In this document: positions 1 through 7,243 of the stretch, piece by piece | Numbering within the stretch: position 1 is the stretch's first letter | Layout of the letters: the number at the start of each line of letters is the position of its first letter | Assembly: GCA_027314685.1 (NCBI GenBank) | Contig: DAHVAI010000442.1 | Location: 1-27,150 of the forward strand | Reading direction: 5' to 3' | DNA length: 27,150 nucleotides | DNA from: Nitrososphaerota archaeon | Lineage (GTDB): Archaea; Thermoproteota; Nitrososphaeria; Nitrososphaerales; CADDZS01 | The notes under the pieces: generated by a model | The model's input: only the letters and a program-made list of their open reading frames with translations | Databases searched by the model: none | Told to the model about the DNA's origin: nothing | Translations under genes and position numbers: made by a program

Positions 1-433
1 TGACCGATCCTCCGCTCTGGAGCAACGACTCTATCGCACTGAATCTCGAAACGATTTCCCCCTTGTCGTCTCCCACTCCGCGACCGTACATTTTGCCATC
101 CTTGACAACCGGCTTGAACGGCTCACTGCTCCATTCATCCAAGGGTTCAACTGGCTGAACGTCATAGTGGTTGTAAATTACAAGCGTTTTGGCGTCTTTA
201 CCTCCTTTGAGTTCGCCATATACGACATCAGGAGCGTCAGGAACATTCACGAGTCGCGCCTCAAAGCCAAGACTTGCCATTGTACTACGAACTATTTCCG
301 CACACTCTTTCAGACCGATTCCAAGAGCAGAAATGCTGGGCTGGCTCACAAGATCTATCAGTTCATTCTCGAACTTGCTTTCGTGATTCTGGGCGTAATC
401 CCAAGCTTTCTGTACTGACTCAGGAGGGCTCAT
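1..433 (-). CDS. M20-family metallopeptidase, N-terminal part (runs off the left edge)
   Basis: The minus strand is open from an ATG at 433 to the left edge and encodes 144 residues. It reads as the N-terminal catalytic part of an M20 (CPG2/ArgE/dipeptidase type) zinc peptidase, which cleaves dipeptides, N-acyl amino acids or related amides in the cytoplasm. The first metal motif is visible as NHYDVQP (His-x-Asp). The second follows as GRGVGDDKGE, whose first Asp after GVG would bridge the two zinc ions. The rest of the catalytic domain and the dimerisation domain lie outside the window. A TATA-like TTAAAT near 460-466 sits about 30 nt before the ATG, consistent with a leaderless transcript. 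The substrate cannot be told from this fragment. Confidence 0.88.
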   Translation of the reverse strand, partial: MSPPESVQKAWDYAQNHESKFENELIDLVSQPSISALGIGLKECAEIVRSTMASLGFEARLVNVPDAPDVVYGELKGGKDAKTLVIYNHYDVQPVEPLDEWSSEPFKPVVKDGKMYGRGVGDDKGEIVSRFSAIESLLQSGGSV

Positions 434-457
434 GGACCTTCCCAACTAACAAGAGTG

Positions 458-468
458 ATTTAAGCAAG
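458..468 (-). promoter_or_regulatory. TATA-like element of the M20 peptidase gene
   Basis: On the minus strand GCTTAAATC is centred about 30 nt upstream of the ATG at 433. This spacing is what a leaderless archaeal transcript needs. It was recognised by eye only. Confidence 0.4.
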
Positions 469-593
469 CCTGAGGGAGCTCCGGCAAAAAATGATCAAAA
501 AGTTTTTGTCACTCCGCGACGCTTCAGTTTGGGTCAAAAAGAGCGAAATGCCGTAAATGCTATGTGCGCTGAGTTTCTCAATCTAGGAAACAA

Positions 594-1061
594 GTGGCAG
601 GACAAGGGATTGAAGTAAGATTGCTGAAGAGCGTAGGAAGAACAACCACAACATTGACTAGGACATTCATGGGAGTCTCAATCGTAGGCATCGGCGTAGC
701 GATTTACCATGCTTATGACGAGGTAGTTCACTATTCGACCGGAGCTTCTAACGCGTGCGACGTCAATAGTACACTAAATTGTTCGGCGACCTTTCCATAT
801 GCTCACCTTTTCGGAATACCTCTGTACGTATTTGGTCTGCTGTGGTTTCCTCTCATGCTCATAGTTTCACTGATGATGAGGCCAAAGCTTACCAGAAACG
901 TACTTCTTCCTTTGGTGATGATTGGCAATCTCTTCACTGTTTATCTCTGGTATCTGGATCTTGCGATAGTATTGCCCAATACCGGAGCTATCTGTCCAGT
1001 TTGCATCAGCATGTATTTCATCAACTACGTGCTCACCGCATTAGCTTTTCTGTCCTCTTGA
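594..1061 (+). CDS. VKOR-family thiol oxidoreductase, integral membrane
   Basis: A 155-residue protein of the vitamin K epoxide reductase family, a membrane enzyme that passes electrons from secreted or membrane thiol proteins to a quinone and so drives disulfide formation (functional analogue of DsbB). It has four or five hydrophobic segments (about 24-40, 73-95, 102-125 and 137-154). The loop cysteine pair is C55 and C63. The redox motif C134-P-V-C137 lies at the luminal end of a late helix, as in the family. No thioredoxin domain is fused, so a separate partner is expected; the thioredoxin-like protein at 9015-9383 is one candidate, but it lacks a signal peptide. Start is GTG at 594; an in-frame TTG at 621 and an ATG at 669 are alternatives, so the N-terminus is uncertain. 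Confidence 0.9.
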   Translation: MAGQGIEVRLLKSVGRTTTTLTRTFMGVSIVGIGVAIYHAYDEVVHYSTGASNACDVNSTLNCSATFPYAHLFGIPLYVFGLLWFPLMLIVSLMMRPKLTRNVLLPLVMIGNLFTVYLWYLDLAIVLPNTGAICPVCISMYFINYVLTALAFLSS

Positions 1062-1210
1062 ATTGATATGGTTGTCTTTAGGTCATCTGGCTGGCGCCAA
1101 GTGAATAGACGAACGCTGCTGTGAGGTGGAGTGCAAAGCTAAAGAATATCTAGTCGCATGCAGTTTTGTATGAGAACTCAAGGAATCATATCGTGGTAAA
1201 TCGTGACAGT

Positions 1211-1597
1211 ATGATTGTTAGGCGCGTGGAGATGCTTGACACTGCACAGATAGCTGAAATCTACACTCACGGAATTCAAGATCGTAACGCGACATTTGAA
1301 ACTGAACTGCGAAACGAAGATATGATTCGCAGTTGGTTAACAGACCACTTTGGTAAGAAAGAACCTGTGCTCGTTGGAATTTCATCGAAGGAAAGTAAAG
1401 AGTCCAGACACGAAGATCCACTGATACTTGGCTGGACTTTAGCTTCTTCCTATCGCAGTAGGTCGTGCTATTCTGGGATCGACGAGTTCTCGGTCTATGT
1501 TAGAAAAGGCTACAGAAGACATGGAATAGGAGAGAAACTATTGTTGTCATTGATTGATGATGTGCGATTGTCGAGAAGCTCATTCCCGAGAATCTAG
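1211..1597 (+). CDS. GNAT acetyltransferase (phosphinothricin-acetyltransferase-like), C-terminally truncated
   Basis: The product begins MIVRRVEMLD and contains the IYTHGI and ATFETE segments of PAT/Pat-like GNAT enzymes, which acetylate amino groups from acetyl-CoA. It also contains EFSVYV followed by the acetyl-CoA loop RKGYRRHGIG (R/Q-x-x-G-x-G/A). The ORF is open from ATG 1166, but family members start close to MIVRR, so ATG 1211 is preferred. The protein is only 128 residues, against roughly 165-180 for the family. It stops just after the helix that follows the CoA loop, and the last strand and helix, which normally carry the PEN segment, are absent in frame. The -1 frame over the same bases reads IPEN before a TGA at about 1602. 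This points to a frameshift plus 3' loss: a decaying gene, or a shortened enzyme whose activity is doubtful. Confidence 0.65.
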   Translation: MIVRRVEMLDTAQIAEIYTHGIQDRNATFETELRNEDMIRSWLTDHFGKKEPVLVGISSKESKESRHEDPLILGWTLASSYRSRSCYSGIDEFSVYVRKGYRRHGIGEKLLLSLIDDVRLSRSSFPRI

Positions 1598-1622
1598 TGT
1601 GATTATTGCGGTGTAACAGGAA

Positions 1623-2162
1623 TTGAACGACCAAAATCAATCTGGAGAGTCTGAACTCGTTGATGTTGTAGATGTCAATGACATTTTTGTTGAAAAGCGG
1701 CCTCTCGCCGATTGCCTAAGGCTGGGCTTGTTACATCGCGCCGTAACAGTGTTCTTGAGAAACTCAAAAGGAGAGATCTTCCTGCAGCAACGCAGCAAGA
1801 GCGATGATTGGCTGCCTGGGCTTTGGACTGCATCTTGCACGGGTCATGTGAAATCAGGTGAAGACCCTGCGAGTGCCGCAAAGAGAGAAATGAAGGAAGA
1901 GTTGGGAATTGCTTGCGAACCGGTGTTCCAATTCAGGTTCTTCGCACCAAATATCAAGTCTGGCGAAAGATCTGAGCGTGAGATAGACATTGTCTACGAG
2001 GCTATCTCTGACGATTCTCCCGAGCTAGACACAAAGGAGCTCGAGGATGGCCAATTTCTTTCACTTGACGATTGTAAGAGGTTCTTTCAAAACAACAGAG
2101 AGAGAATTAGTCCGGACGCCGTGATAGCGTTTGAAAGGTACCTTTCAAGAAGTAAAATATAG
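1623..2162 (+). CDS. Nudix hydrolase, YfcD / isopentenyl-diphosphate-isomerase-like subgroup
   Basis: A 179-residue protein with a TTG start. A complete Nudix box spans the region from GHVKSGE to REMKEELGI and fits G-x5-E-x7-R-E-U-x-E-E-x-G-U. The N-terminal LHRAVTVFL and the LPGLWTASCTGHV segment place it in the IDI-like branch of Nudix enzymes. True type 1 IDI carries a catalytic Cys immediately before the Gly-His; here that position is Thr and the Cys is one residue earlier. IDI also departs from the Nudix consensus, whereas this protein obeys it. It is therefore more likely a YfcD-like nucleoside-diphosphate-X hydrolase than an isomerase. The possible isoprenoid link is worth remembering because mevalonate genes lie at 10.3-13.3 kb. 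It follows the truncated GNAT gene by 25 nt and may share its transcript. Confidence 0.85.
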   Translation: MNDQNQSGESELVDVVDVNDIFVEKRPLADCLRLGLLHRAVTVFLRNSKGEIFLQQRSKSDDWLPGLWTASCTGHVKSGEDPASAAKREMKEELGIACEPVFQFRFFAPNIKSGERSEREIDIVYEAISDDSPELDTKELEDGQFLSLDDCKRFFQNNRERISPDAVIAFERYLSRSKI

Positions 2163-2251
2163 CGAACGGATTCTAGGGAGTCTGGGCCTATCTGGCCGGG
2201 TTGAGCGCATAGACTCTGTGCGCCTAAACTGGCCTGACAGATGGGTTTCGA

Positions 2252-2304
2252 TTTATAAGTTAGGCATAGAGAGCCTAAATACTTGCATCGATGAAATTTA
2301 TATT
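2252..2304 (+). promoter_or_regulatory. Two TATA-like elements upstream of the DUF2267 gene
   Basis: TTTATAAG at 2252-2259 and TTTATATT at 2297-2304 are good matches to archaeal TATA boxes. They predict starts near 2281 and 2327, giving leaders of about 125 and 80 nt for the ATG at 2407. This is unlike the near-leaderless genes elsewhere in the window. Confidence 0.45.
2260..2278. repeat. Inverted repeat TTAGGC-N7-GCCTAA
   Basis: Perfect 6-bp arms (2260-2265 and 2273-2278) lie directly downstream of the first TATA-like element. The position suits a repressor operator that would block transcription-complex assembly. A second short stem, GCGCA-N9-TGCGC, lies upstream at 2205-2223. The binding protein is unknown. 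Confidence 0.4.
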
Positions 2305-2361
2305 CTATATACTTACGCAAGCGGGATCGCATGTTGTTATTTTATCAATCGGTTGAATCTG

Positions 2362-2378
2362 GTACAGTTATATTGTAC
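2362..2378. repeat. Inverted repeat GTACA-N7-TGTAC
   Basis: Perfect 5-bp arms at 2362-2366 and 2374-2378, about 30 nt before the DUF2267 start codon and downstream of both predicted transcription starts. It could be an operator or a weak hairpin in the leader. Short arms make chance occurrence possible. Confidence 0.3.
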
Positions 2379-2406
2379 AGATTGGACGAAGAGTCTGGTT
2401 GCCAAA

Positions 2407-3042
2407 ATGGAAAGTGAGAATATTGAACGGCGAGTGCCGAAGCTCGGAAGTGAAGTGAGGTTCGGCGACGGAGCAGCCGCCGGGAAGGTGAAAGCATTGA
2501 ACGGGACGGGCTTTGTTGTGGTAAGTGGGAAGAAACGCCTGAAGCAGGTGGTGATGCCCTTTTCATCAATCGCGAGTATTGGAAACCGTCTTGTTATTCT
2601 GAGAGAGAATAGCCCAGAAGCCAAGAAATCCGAGGGGAATGTAGTCAAAGAGACAGTTTCGAAGAAGGTATTCCTGAAGGATCTTGATGAACGGTTGGAA
2701 CTGGATAATCTTGAACGAACCGAGAGGATTGCAAGGACTACTTTGAATCTAATGACTTCGAGGCTTCCGAGAGACAGAAAGAAACAGATCAAGAAGATCC
2801 TTCCCAGTGGAGTTCGTAGCCTCTGGACCTCGTCACAGGTCGATAACGAACAGTCATTTGAAATTCGAGACTTCCTACTTCCCATAAAGAAAGAGGGACG
2901 ATTCCAATCGATGGAGGAAGCATTCATAGCAGCAAGAGAGGTGTTTGCCATGATCAAGAAAGTGATCCCTGCGTCGGAGATGACTGAAATTACGCACGCT
3001 ATACCGAGGGGTATGCAAGAGATCTGGGAAAGCGCTTCGTAG
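2407..3042 (+). CDS. DUF2267-family protein with N-terminal beta-barrel-like domain
   Basis: The reading frame is open from 2131, but the stretch before ATG 2407 has no protein-like character and overlaps promoter-like DNA, so 2407 is chosen (211 residues). Residues about 10-75 look like a small PRC-barrel/KOW-like beta domain (GSEVRFGDG, PFSSIASIGNRLVIL). Residues about 95-210 fit the alpha-helical DUF2267 pattern of two similar halves, with LNLMTSRLPRDRKKQIKKIL and a second half ending IPRGMQEIWESA. The family is widespread in bacteria and archaea and has no established function; it is often encoded near stress or chromatin-associated genes. The stop is 3 nt from the convergent UbiA gene. 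The upstream region is unusually rich in regulatory-looking signals. Confidence 0.7.
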   Translation: MESENIERRVPKLGSEVRFGDGAAAGKVKALNGTGFVVVSGKKRLKQVVMPFSSIASIGNRLVILRENSPEAKKSEGNVVKETVSKKVFLKDLDERLELDNLERTERIARTTLNLMTSRLPRDRKKQIKKILPSGVRSLWTSSQVDNEQSFEIRDFLLPIKKEGRFQSMEEAFIAAREVFAMIKKVIPASEMTEITHAIPRGMQEIWESAS

Positions 3043-3045
3043 CGG

Positions 3046-3986
3046 CTAGATCAGACAAGTCAATCCAAGCAACAGCGCGAAAATCCAGTCTGCAATAATT
3101 CCGTTAGTAGCAAGCGGGATGTAGCTGGGCGGCGGCCCGTTGGGCTGGCCATAAATTTTCGCACGCCTTGCCAAGATAAGGAATGCTACTATCGGAGCAA
3201 TCACACACCATATGGACAATAGACGTACTCCGATCAAGAATAGAACAAAAACGTACGAAAAGAGGGTCATTGCAAGAGATGACTTGAGTGCCCTAGATCT
3301 TCCGAGTTTTGCACCAAGACTCATCTTCTTTGATGCTCTATACACCTCGTAGAAAATCATGTCGTGGTTCATAAGTACAGTTACAGTCAAAACTCCGACT
3401 GGTATAGAAACGAGCAATGCAGAAATTGAGAGCTCTCCCGTCTGAACGTAGTATGCACCTAGAACAGGAATGGGACCAAAGGCAAACAAGATGGAAGCTT
3501 CACCAAAGCCGAAACCTCTGTAATCCAGTTTGAATGGAGGTGCGGTGTATATTATTGCAAGGACGACGCCTGCGAGTCCCAAGACGAGCGACCACGGGCC
3601 AATGACGAAAGCAAAGAGGTTGCAAGTAATATGCTTCCAAAAAAAAGAGCGTAGGATACAATCTTCGCATTCCGGAGTGTGATGAGCCCGCGTGGTAATG
3701 GCTTCCATCCGCCGAAATCCTTTGGAAACATGGAGTTAGCTATCATATCGACGCCGTTCTGGTAGTCGTAGCAGTCATCGATGGCATTTGCTCCAAGATG
3801 CAACAATCCAATTCCTAGCAATACTAGCGCAAAGAAGGCGAGATTGAATGTATGATCAATGTGATATGCGAGCGCAGTGCCAACAAAAGCAGGAAGAAGA
3901 ATTAGCGGTAGAAATTGGATACGAGTTAACCTAGCAAATACAGTGAAACCATTTACACTCGTTTGCTCGCGAGTCAAAATTAACAC
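3046..3986 (-). pseudogene. UbiA-superfamily prenyltransferase interrupted by a frameshift
   Basis: Two overlapping minus-strand frames together make one UbiA-type membrane prenyltransferase of about 310 residues. The N-terminal piece (3986 down to 3552) carries the Mg-diphosphate motif NAIDDCYDYQNG (N-x3-D-x3-D). The C-terminal piece (its useful part is from about 3625 down to 3046) carries YTAPPFKLDYRGFG, typical of MenA-like members, and the later helices. The hydrophobic sequence runs smoothly if one base is added near 3610-3625, joining LLATSLL to AFVIGPWSL. The second Asp-rich motif is degraded (NHDMIFYEVYRASKK), which fits relaxed selection or a divergent substrate. Intact relatives attach polyprenyl chains to quinone precursors or lipids. 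Start is GTG 3986. It follows lipB by 29 nt. Either a real pseudogene or a one-base sequence error. Confidence 0.75.
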
Positions 3987-4015
3987 TGGAAAGTGGTAAT
4001 TCTTGGAAAATGAAC

Positions 4016-4714
4016 TTAAAATTCTTTTTCAGTTGACTTTTGAAAATCGAGGCCAAATTTCTCCGAGAAAGTCTTCAGTACGCTACTTTTTACTTCATTC
4101 ATGCTCGGAGTTTTGCCAATTTCTCTTTCAATCGAGGTCATAACGGCGGAGTCAAAACCGCAAGGCCTGATCTTTTCAAAATATGTCAAATCAGTACTCA
4201 CATTCAGTGCGAAACCGTGATATGCTACCCAATGAGATACCGCCACTCCGATGCTTGCGATTTTCTTCCCTGATTCTGTCCAGACACCAGTTTCCTCACC
4301 CAATCTCCCTTCCGACTTTATCCCATACTCCTCGAGAGAGCATACAATCACCTGCTCCAGCAGCTGCACATACTGTTTGATACCAAGAGAATAATCTGGT
4401 AAGTAAATTATCGGATATGCCACCAACTGCCCAGGCCCATGATAAGTAATATCGCCGCCTCGCTCGATATGATGCAGCGGAAGTCCCTCTTCGAGTAGAT
4501 TCTCGTCATGTCCATTCCGCCCAATCGTTAGGACGTGCGCATGTTCGTTAAGTATCAAGGAATCAGGTATTTCGGAGACTCTTCGTTTTTCAACTAACGT
4601 CTTCTGAAAGTCCCAAACGTGTCTATAGTCGGTAAAAAAGCCCAAGTCAAAAAGTATCGCTTTCCTATTGGGAATTGATAGTGCCTTGCTTTCCGGAGGT
4701 TTGTTCGTTAGCAC
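4016..4714 (-). CDS. lipB: Octanoyl-[carrier protein]:protein N-octanoyltransferase LipB
   Basis: LipB moves an octanoyl group from acyl carrier to the lipoyl-domain lysine of 2-oxoacid dehydrogenases or glycine-cleavage H protein, before sulfur insertion by LipA. The 232-residue product has the signature RGGDITYHGPGQ at 85-96, the invariant Lys at K151 (KKIASIGVAVS) and the catalytic acyl-thioester Cys at C185 (RPCG), plus YHGFALNV. The length is usual for the family. GTG 4714 lies 6 nt after the lpd stop, so the two genes are almost certainly co-transcribed. LipA and the lipoylated proteins are not in this window. Archaea without acyl carrier protein raise the question of its octanoyl donor. 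Confidence 0.95.
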   Translation of the reverse strand: MLTNKPPESKALSIPNRKAILFDLGFFTDYRHVWDFQKTLVEKRRVSEIPDSLILNEHAHVLTIGRNGHDENLLEEGLPLHHIERGGDITYHGPGQLVAYPIIYLPDYSLGIKQYVQLLEQVIVCSLEEYGIKSEGRLGEETGVWTESGKKIASIGVAVSHWVAYHGFALNVSTDLTYFEKIRPCGFDSAVMTSIEREIGKTPSMNEVKSSVLKTFSEKFGLDFQKSTEKEF

Positions 4715-4720
4715 TCAGTT

Positions 4721-6148
4721 TCACTGTTTTCGGTTTTGGATGTGTATGGCCCTTCCCAATGCATTCTCAGAAGCCTCCATGAAAGCTTCAGGCAGAGTGG
4801 GATGAGAATGAATAGTCAGAGCGACATCCTCGAGACTCGCACCCATCTCCATCGCGAGCACGGCTTCACTAATGAGATCTGAGGCTTCATTCCCCACGAT
4901 TTCCACCTTTAGAATCCTGCCAGTATCCTTCTCCGCACTGACTTTCACGAAACCCTCTGGTTCAAGGGTGGATAACGCCCTGCCGTTTGCTGAGAATGGA
5001 AACTTGCCAGTAGCTAGGTTTGCGGCATCTTGAGCACCAGAATTCACTCCAGCAACTGCAATTTCAGGATCGGTGAAGATTACTGATGGGATTACTACAT
5101 TATCGAACGATGAGTTTAAACCAGAGATTACTTCAGCGGCTACAATCCCTTCCTTGCTAGCTTTGTGTGCTAAGAGCGGGCCACCTGTGACATCGCCAAT
5201 TGCAAAGATGTTTTGGACGTTCGTACGTTGCTTCTTGTCAGTCTTTACAAATCCTTTGGGGTCGAGCTCAACGCCAAGCTCGTCAAGTTGCAAGTTGCCT
5301 GTGTTTGCTCTTCTCCCTATCGAAACTAACAGGTAGTCTGATGTCGAAGTGATCTCACCATCTGGAGTATCGTATACTGCCTCGATACCATCTTGTGTGG
5401 ACTTCGCAGATTTTAACCTGCTTTTCAAATGGATCTTGGCATTCATGCGCTGAAGCGAGCGAGCTACGAAAGTAACCATTTCCATGCTCGTTCCGGGCAG
5501 CAATTGGTCCAGTGCCTCAACAATGATTAGCTCCGTTCCGAACATGTTTGCATAAGCCATTCCAATCTCTAGACCAATGACACCACCGCCAAGTATCAAG
5601 AGTTTCTTGGGGGGCTCTGGTAAGGAAAGTGCCTCTGTGCTAGAGATGATGCGTTTACCATCGATCTTGAGGAAAGGAAGATCAGAAGGAGATGACCCGG
5701 TCGCGATTACAGCATTTTCGAATTCGACAACATTCGATCCTTTAGCGTCTCTCACTTCGACAGTGTTGGTGGATAGAAACCTTGCCTCACCTTGGACTAT
5801 CTCGACGCCGTTAACCTTGCATAACTGTGAAACCCCACTTACGAGCTTGTCTACTACTCCTTGTTTCCATGACTGGAGCTTTTGGTAATCAATCTTCACC
5901 TCGGCCTCTATCCCCATCCTGGACGCGCTCCTCGCATTCTTGACTAGTTTACTGGCTGTGATTAGTGCCTTGCTTGGAATGCACCCGACATTCAGGCAGA
6001 CGCCACCGAGTTTTTCTTTCTCTACGAGTATCACTTTTTTCCCCAACTGCCCGAGTCGGATAGCTGACACATATCCGCCGGGACCTGAACCAATTACCAC
6101 GACTTGTGTTTTTGAGATGGTGGACAATTTGCGATCTACCGCTAACAA
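4721..6148 (-). CDS. lpdA: Dihydrolipoamide dehydrogenase (E3)
   Basis: A 475-residue FAD/NAD flavoprotein that reoxidises dihydrolipoamide on 2-oxoacid dehydrogenase or glycine-cleavage complexes. It shows the FAD-binding GSGPGGYVSA near residue 20, the redox disulfide C51-LNVG-C56 in GGVCLNVGCIPSK, and the NAD-binding GGGVIGLEIG at about 187. It also shows the second FAD motif FAIGDV and the C-terminal catalytic His-Glu pair H449 and E454 in HSHPTLPEA. The TTG at 6148 is preferred because a TATA-like element lies 28 nt upstream; TTG 6127 is possible. It is the first gene of a minus-strand run lpd-lipB-ubiA and is divergent from the HTH-ThiN regulator. Confidence 0.96.
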   Translation of the reverse strand: MLAVDRKLSTISKTQVVVIGSGPGGYVSAIRLGQLGKKVILVEKEKLGGVCLNVGCIPSKALITASKLVKNARSASRMGIEAEVKIDYQKLQSWKQGVVDKLVSGVSQLCKVNGVEIVQGEARFLSTNTVEVRDAKGSNVVEFENAVIATGSSPSDLPFLKIDGKRIISSTEALSLPEPPKKLLILGGGVIGLEIGMAYANMFGTELIIVEALDQLLPGTSMEMVTFVARSLQRMNAKIHLKSRLKSAKSTQDGIEAVYDTPDGEITSTSDYLLVSIGRRANTGNLQLDELGVELDPKGFVKTDKKQRTNVQNIFAIGDVTGGPLLAHKASKEGIVAAEVISGLNSSFDNVVIPSVIFTDPEIAVAGVNSGAQDAANLATGKFPFSANGRALSTLEPEGFVKVSAEKDTGRILKVEIVGNEASDLISEAVLAMEMGASLEDVALTIHSHPTLPEAFMEASENALGRAIHIQNRKQ

Positions 6149-6172
6149 ACACTAAGGAATCAGTAAGTTGCC

Positions 6173-6180
6173 AATTTTAA
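6173..6180 (-). promoter_or_regulatory. TATA-like element of lpd
   Basis: TTAAAATT on the minus strand, centred 28 nt upstream of the TTG at 6148. It supports that start and a leaderless lpd-lipB transcript. Confidence 0.45.
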
Positions 6181-6218
6181 TGATTGCTTCCCAAAATCGA
6201 GCAAGGTTTAGATGTACG

Positions 6219-6228
6219 ATTATATAAC
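6219..6228 (+). promoter_or_regulatory. TATA-like element of the HTH-ThiN regulator
   Basis: ATTATATAAC predicts a transcription start near 6250. That excludes the upstream in-frame TTG at 6241 and favours ATG 6262 or 6265 as the start codon. Confidence 0.5.
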
Positions 6229-6261
6229 TAGGTTATCAAATTGCAACCCCCGTGCGAAGTC

Positions 6262-7233
6262 ATGATGACCGATTTCCTACCGAACATCAGAGGGATGGTC
6301 TCTCACGATCTGCATGAAAAAGGTGAAAGCCAGAGAAAGATCGCGCAACTTCTGGGCATTACGCAGGCAAGAGTGAGCTATTATCTAAGAAGACGAAAGA
6401 CACAATTTTCTACTGAATTGAGTACCAAGTTCGGCATATCAACTGTCGACCTTCAGAATTACTCAAGGCTCCTTGCGGAAGATGTGGGCAGGAGCAGGAC
6501 CGACGGCATTTTCACACTCTACTCGATATGGAAGAATCTGCTTTTCAACGGGTTGATGTGCGCAACCCATCAGAAAGAATCTGACGTCCCATTAGATTGC
6601 TCTGTTTGCATGCAGGTGTTCAAGCCTGCACTAGGAAAAGAGGAGACTGCTACAGGAATTTCAGAAGATGCTGCAATCATTCGTGATATCACCAGAGCAG
6701 TCTCGATGCTTGAAAGCTCGGTATATTTTCCAAATATAATGCCTGAGGTCGCGGTCAATGTGGCAATGTCCAGGACAGATCCAAAGACAATTAACGATGT
6801 TGGAGCTGTGCCTGGCAGAATCAATAAGATACACGGAAGGGCAAAGGCATTCGTGACTCCGGAATTTGGGTCCTCAAATCACATGTCAAAGGTACTACTA
6901 ATTGCAAACTCCAAGGATCTTGAGTATAGGGCTGTGATGAACATCAAGTACGATGATACTCTCAGCAAAGTCCTGGATCATATAGGCATTCCAAAGAGAT
7001 ACACCATATCCACAAAAGGACAACGCGTTATCCGTGGAGAGGATCAGGTCTTACAAAGGCTCACCCAGCTTCGCATGACCCGAGATAAAGACTCTCCAAT
7101 AATAGCTGTAGTAGATCGAGGTTCTGAAGGAGTAGAACCTATGACCTACCTTCTTGGGAAAAGCGCATCTGATCTAACTCAGGCTGCTCTAAAAATAGCA
7201 CTGGAGTATTCAAAGAAAGCTTCTGCTGGATGA
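6262..7233 (+). CDS. HTH-ThiN transcriptional regulator (ThiR-like)
   Basis: The N-terminal helix-turn-helix (EKGESQRKIAQLLGITQARVSYYLRRR, given here as the region 6325-6396) is followed by a Cys/His-containing linker (CATH...DCSVC). A C-terminal ThiN domain follows: LESSVYFPNIMPEVAVNVAM, then DVGAVPGRINKI, FGSSNHMSKVLL and AVMNIKYDD. ThiN binds thiamine phosphate and, when fused to an HTH, forms the ThiR family that represses thiamine synthesis and transport genes in archaea. ATG 6262 (323 residues) is preferred over TTG 6241 because of the TATA position. No thiamine genes lie in the window, so the ligand could differ; the nearest divergent target is lpd-lipB, whose complexes often contain a ThDP-dependent E1. 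The linker Cys pattern might bind metal. Confidence 0.85.
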   Translation: MMTDFLPNIRGMVSHDLHEKGESQRKIAQLLGITQARVSYYLRRRKTQFSTELSTKFGISTVDLQNYSRLLAEDVGRSRTDGIFTLYSIWKNLLFNGLMCATHQKESDVPLDCSVCMQVFKPALGKEETATGISEDAAIIRDITRAVSMLESSVYFPNIMPEVAVNVAMSRTDPKTINDVGAVPGRINKIHGRAKAFVTPEFGSSNHMSKVLLIANSKDLEYRAVMNIKYDDTLSKVLDHIGIPKRYTISTKGQRVIRGEDQVLQRLTQLRMTRDKDSPIIAVVDRGSEGVEPMTYLLGKSASDLTQAALKIALEYSKKASAG

Positions 7234-7243
7234 CCTGGGTATA

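Noticed and set aside
1062..1210. tRNA or small structured RNA in the gap before the GNAT gene
   Set aside because: No cloverleaf, T-loop or conserved A/B blocks could be assembled by eye; only AT-rich promoter-like sequence was seen.
1623..2162. Nudix protein as type 1 isopentenyl-diphosphate isomerase
   Set aside because: The catalytic cysteine position before Gly-His is Thr and the Nudix box is complete, which favours a YfcD-like hydrolase.
2131..2406. In-frame N-terminal extension of the DUF2267 protein
   Set aside because: The stretch has no protein-like composition, overlaps the 3' end of the Nudix gene and promoter-like DNA, and a good ATG with a family-like N-terminus follows at 2407.
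2337..2957. Long minus-strand open frame over the DUF2267 gene
   Set aside because: Ser/Phe-rich low-quality translation antisense to a family-matching protein; typical shadow frame.
3640..3647. 8-base A run as the site of the UbiA frameshift
   Set aside because: Switching frame there would replace a hydrophobic helix with WKHITC-type residues; the helix is continuous if the switch is 20-30 bases later.
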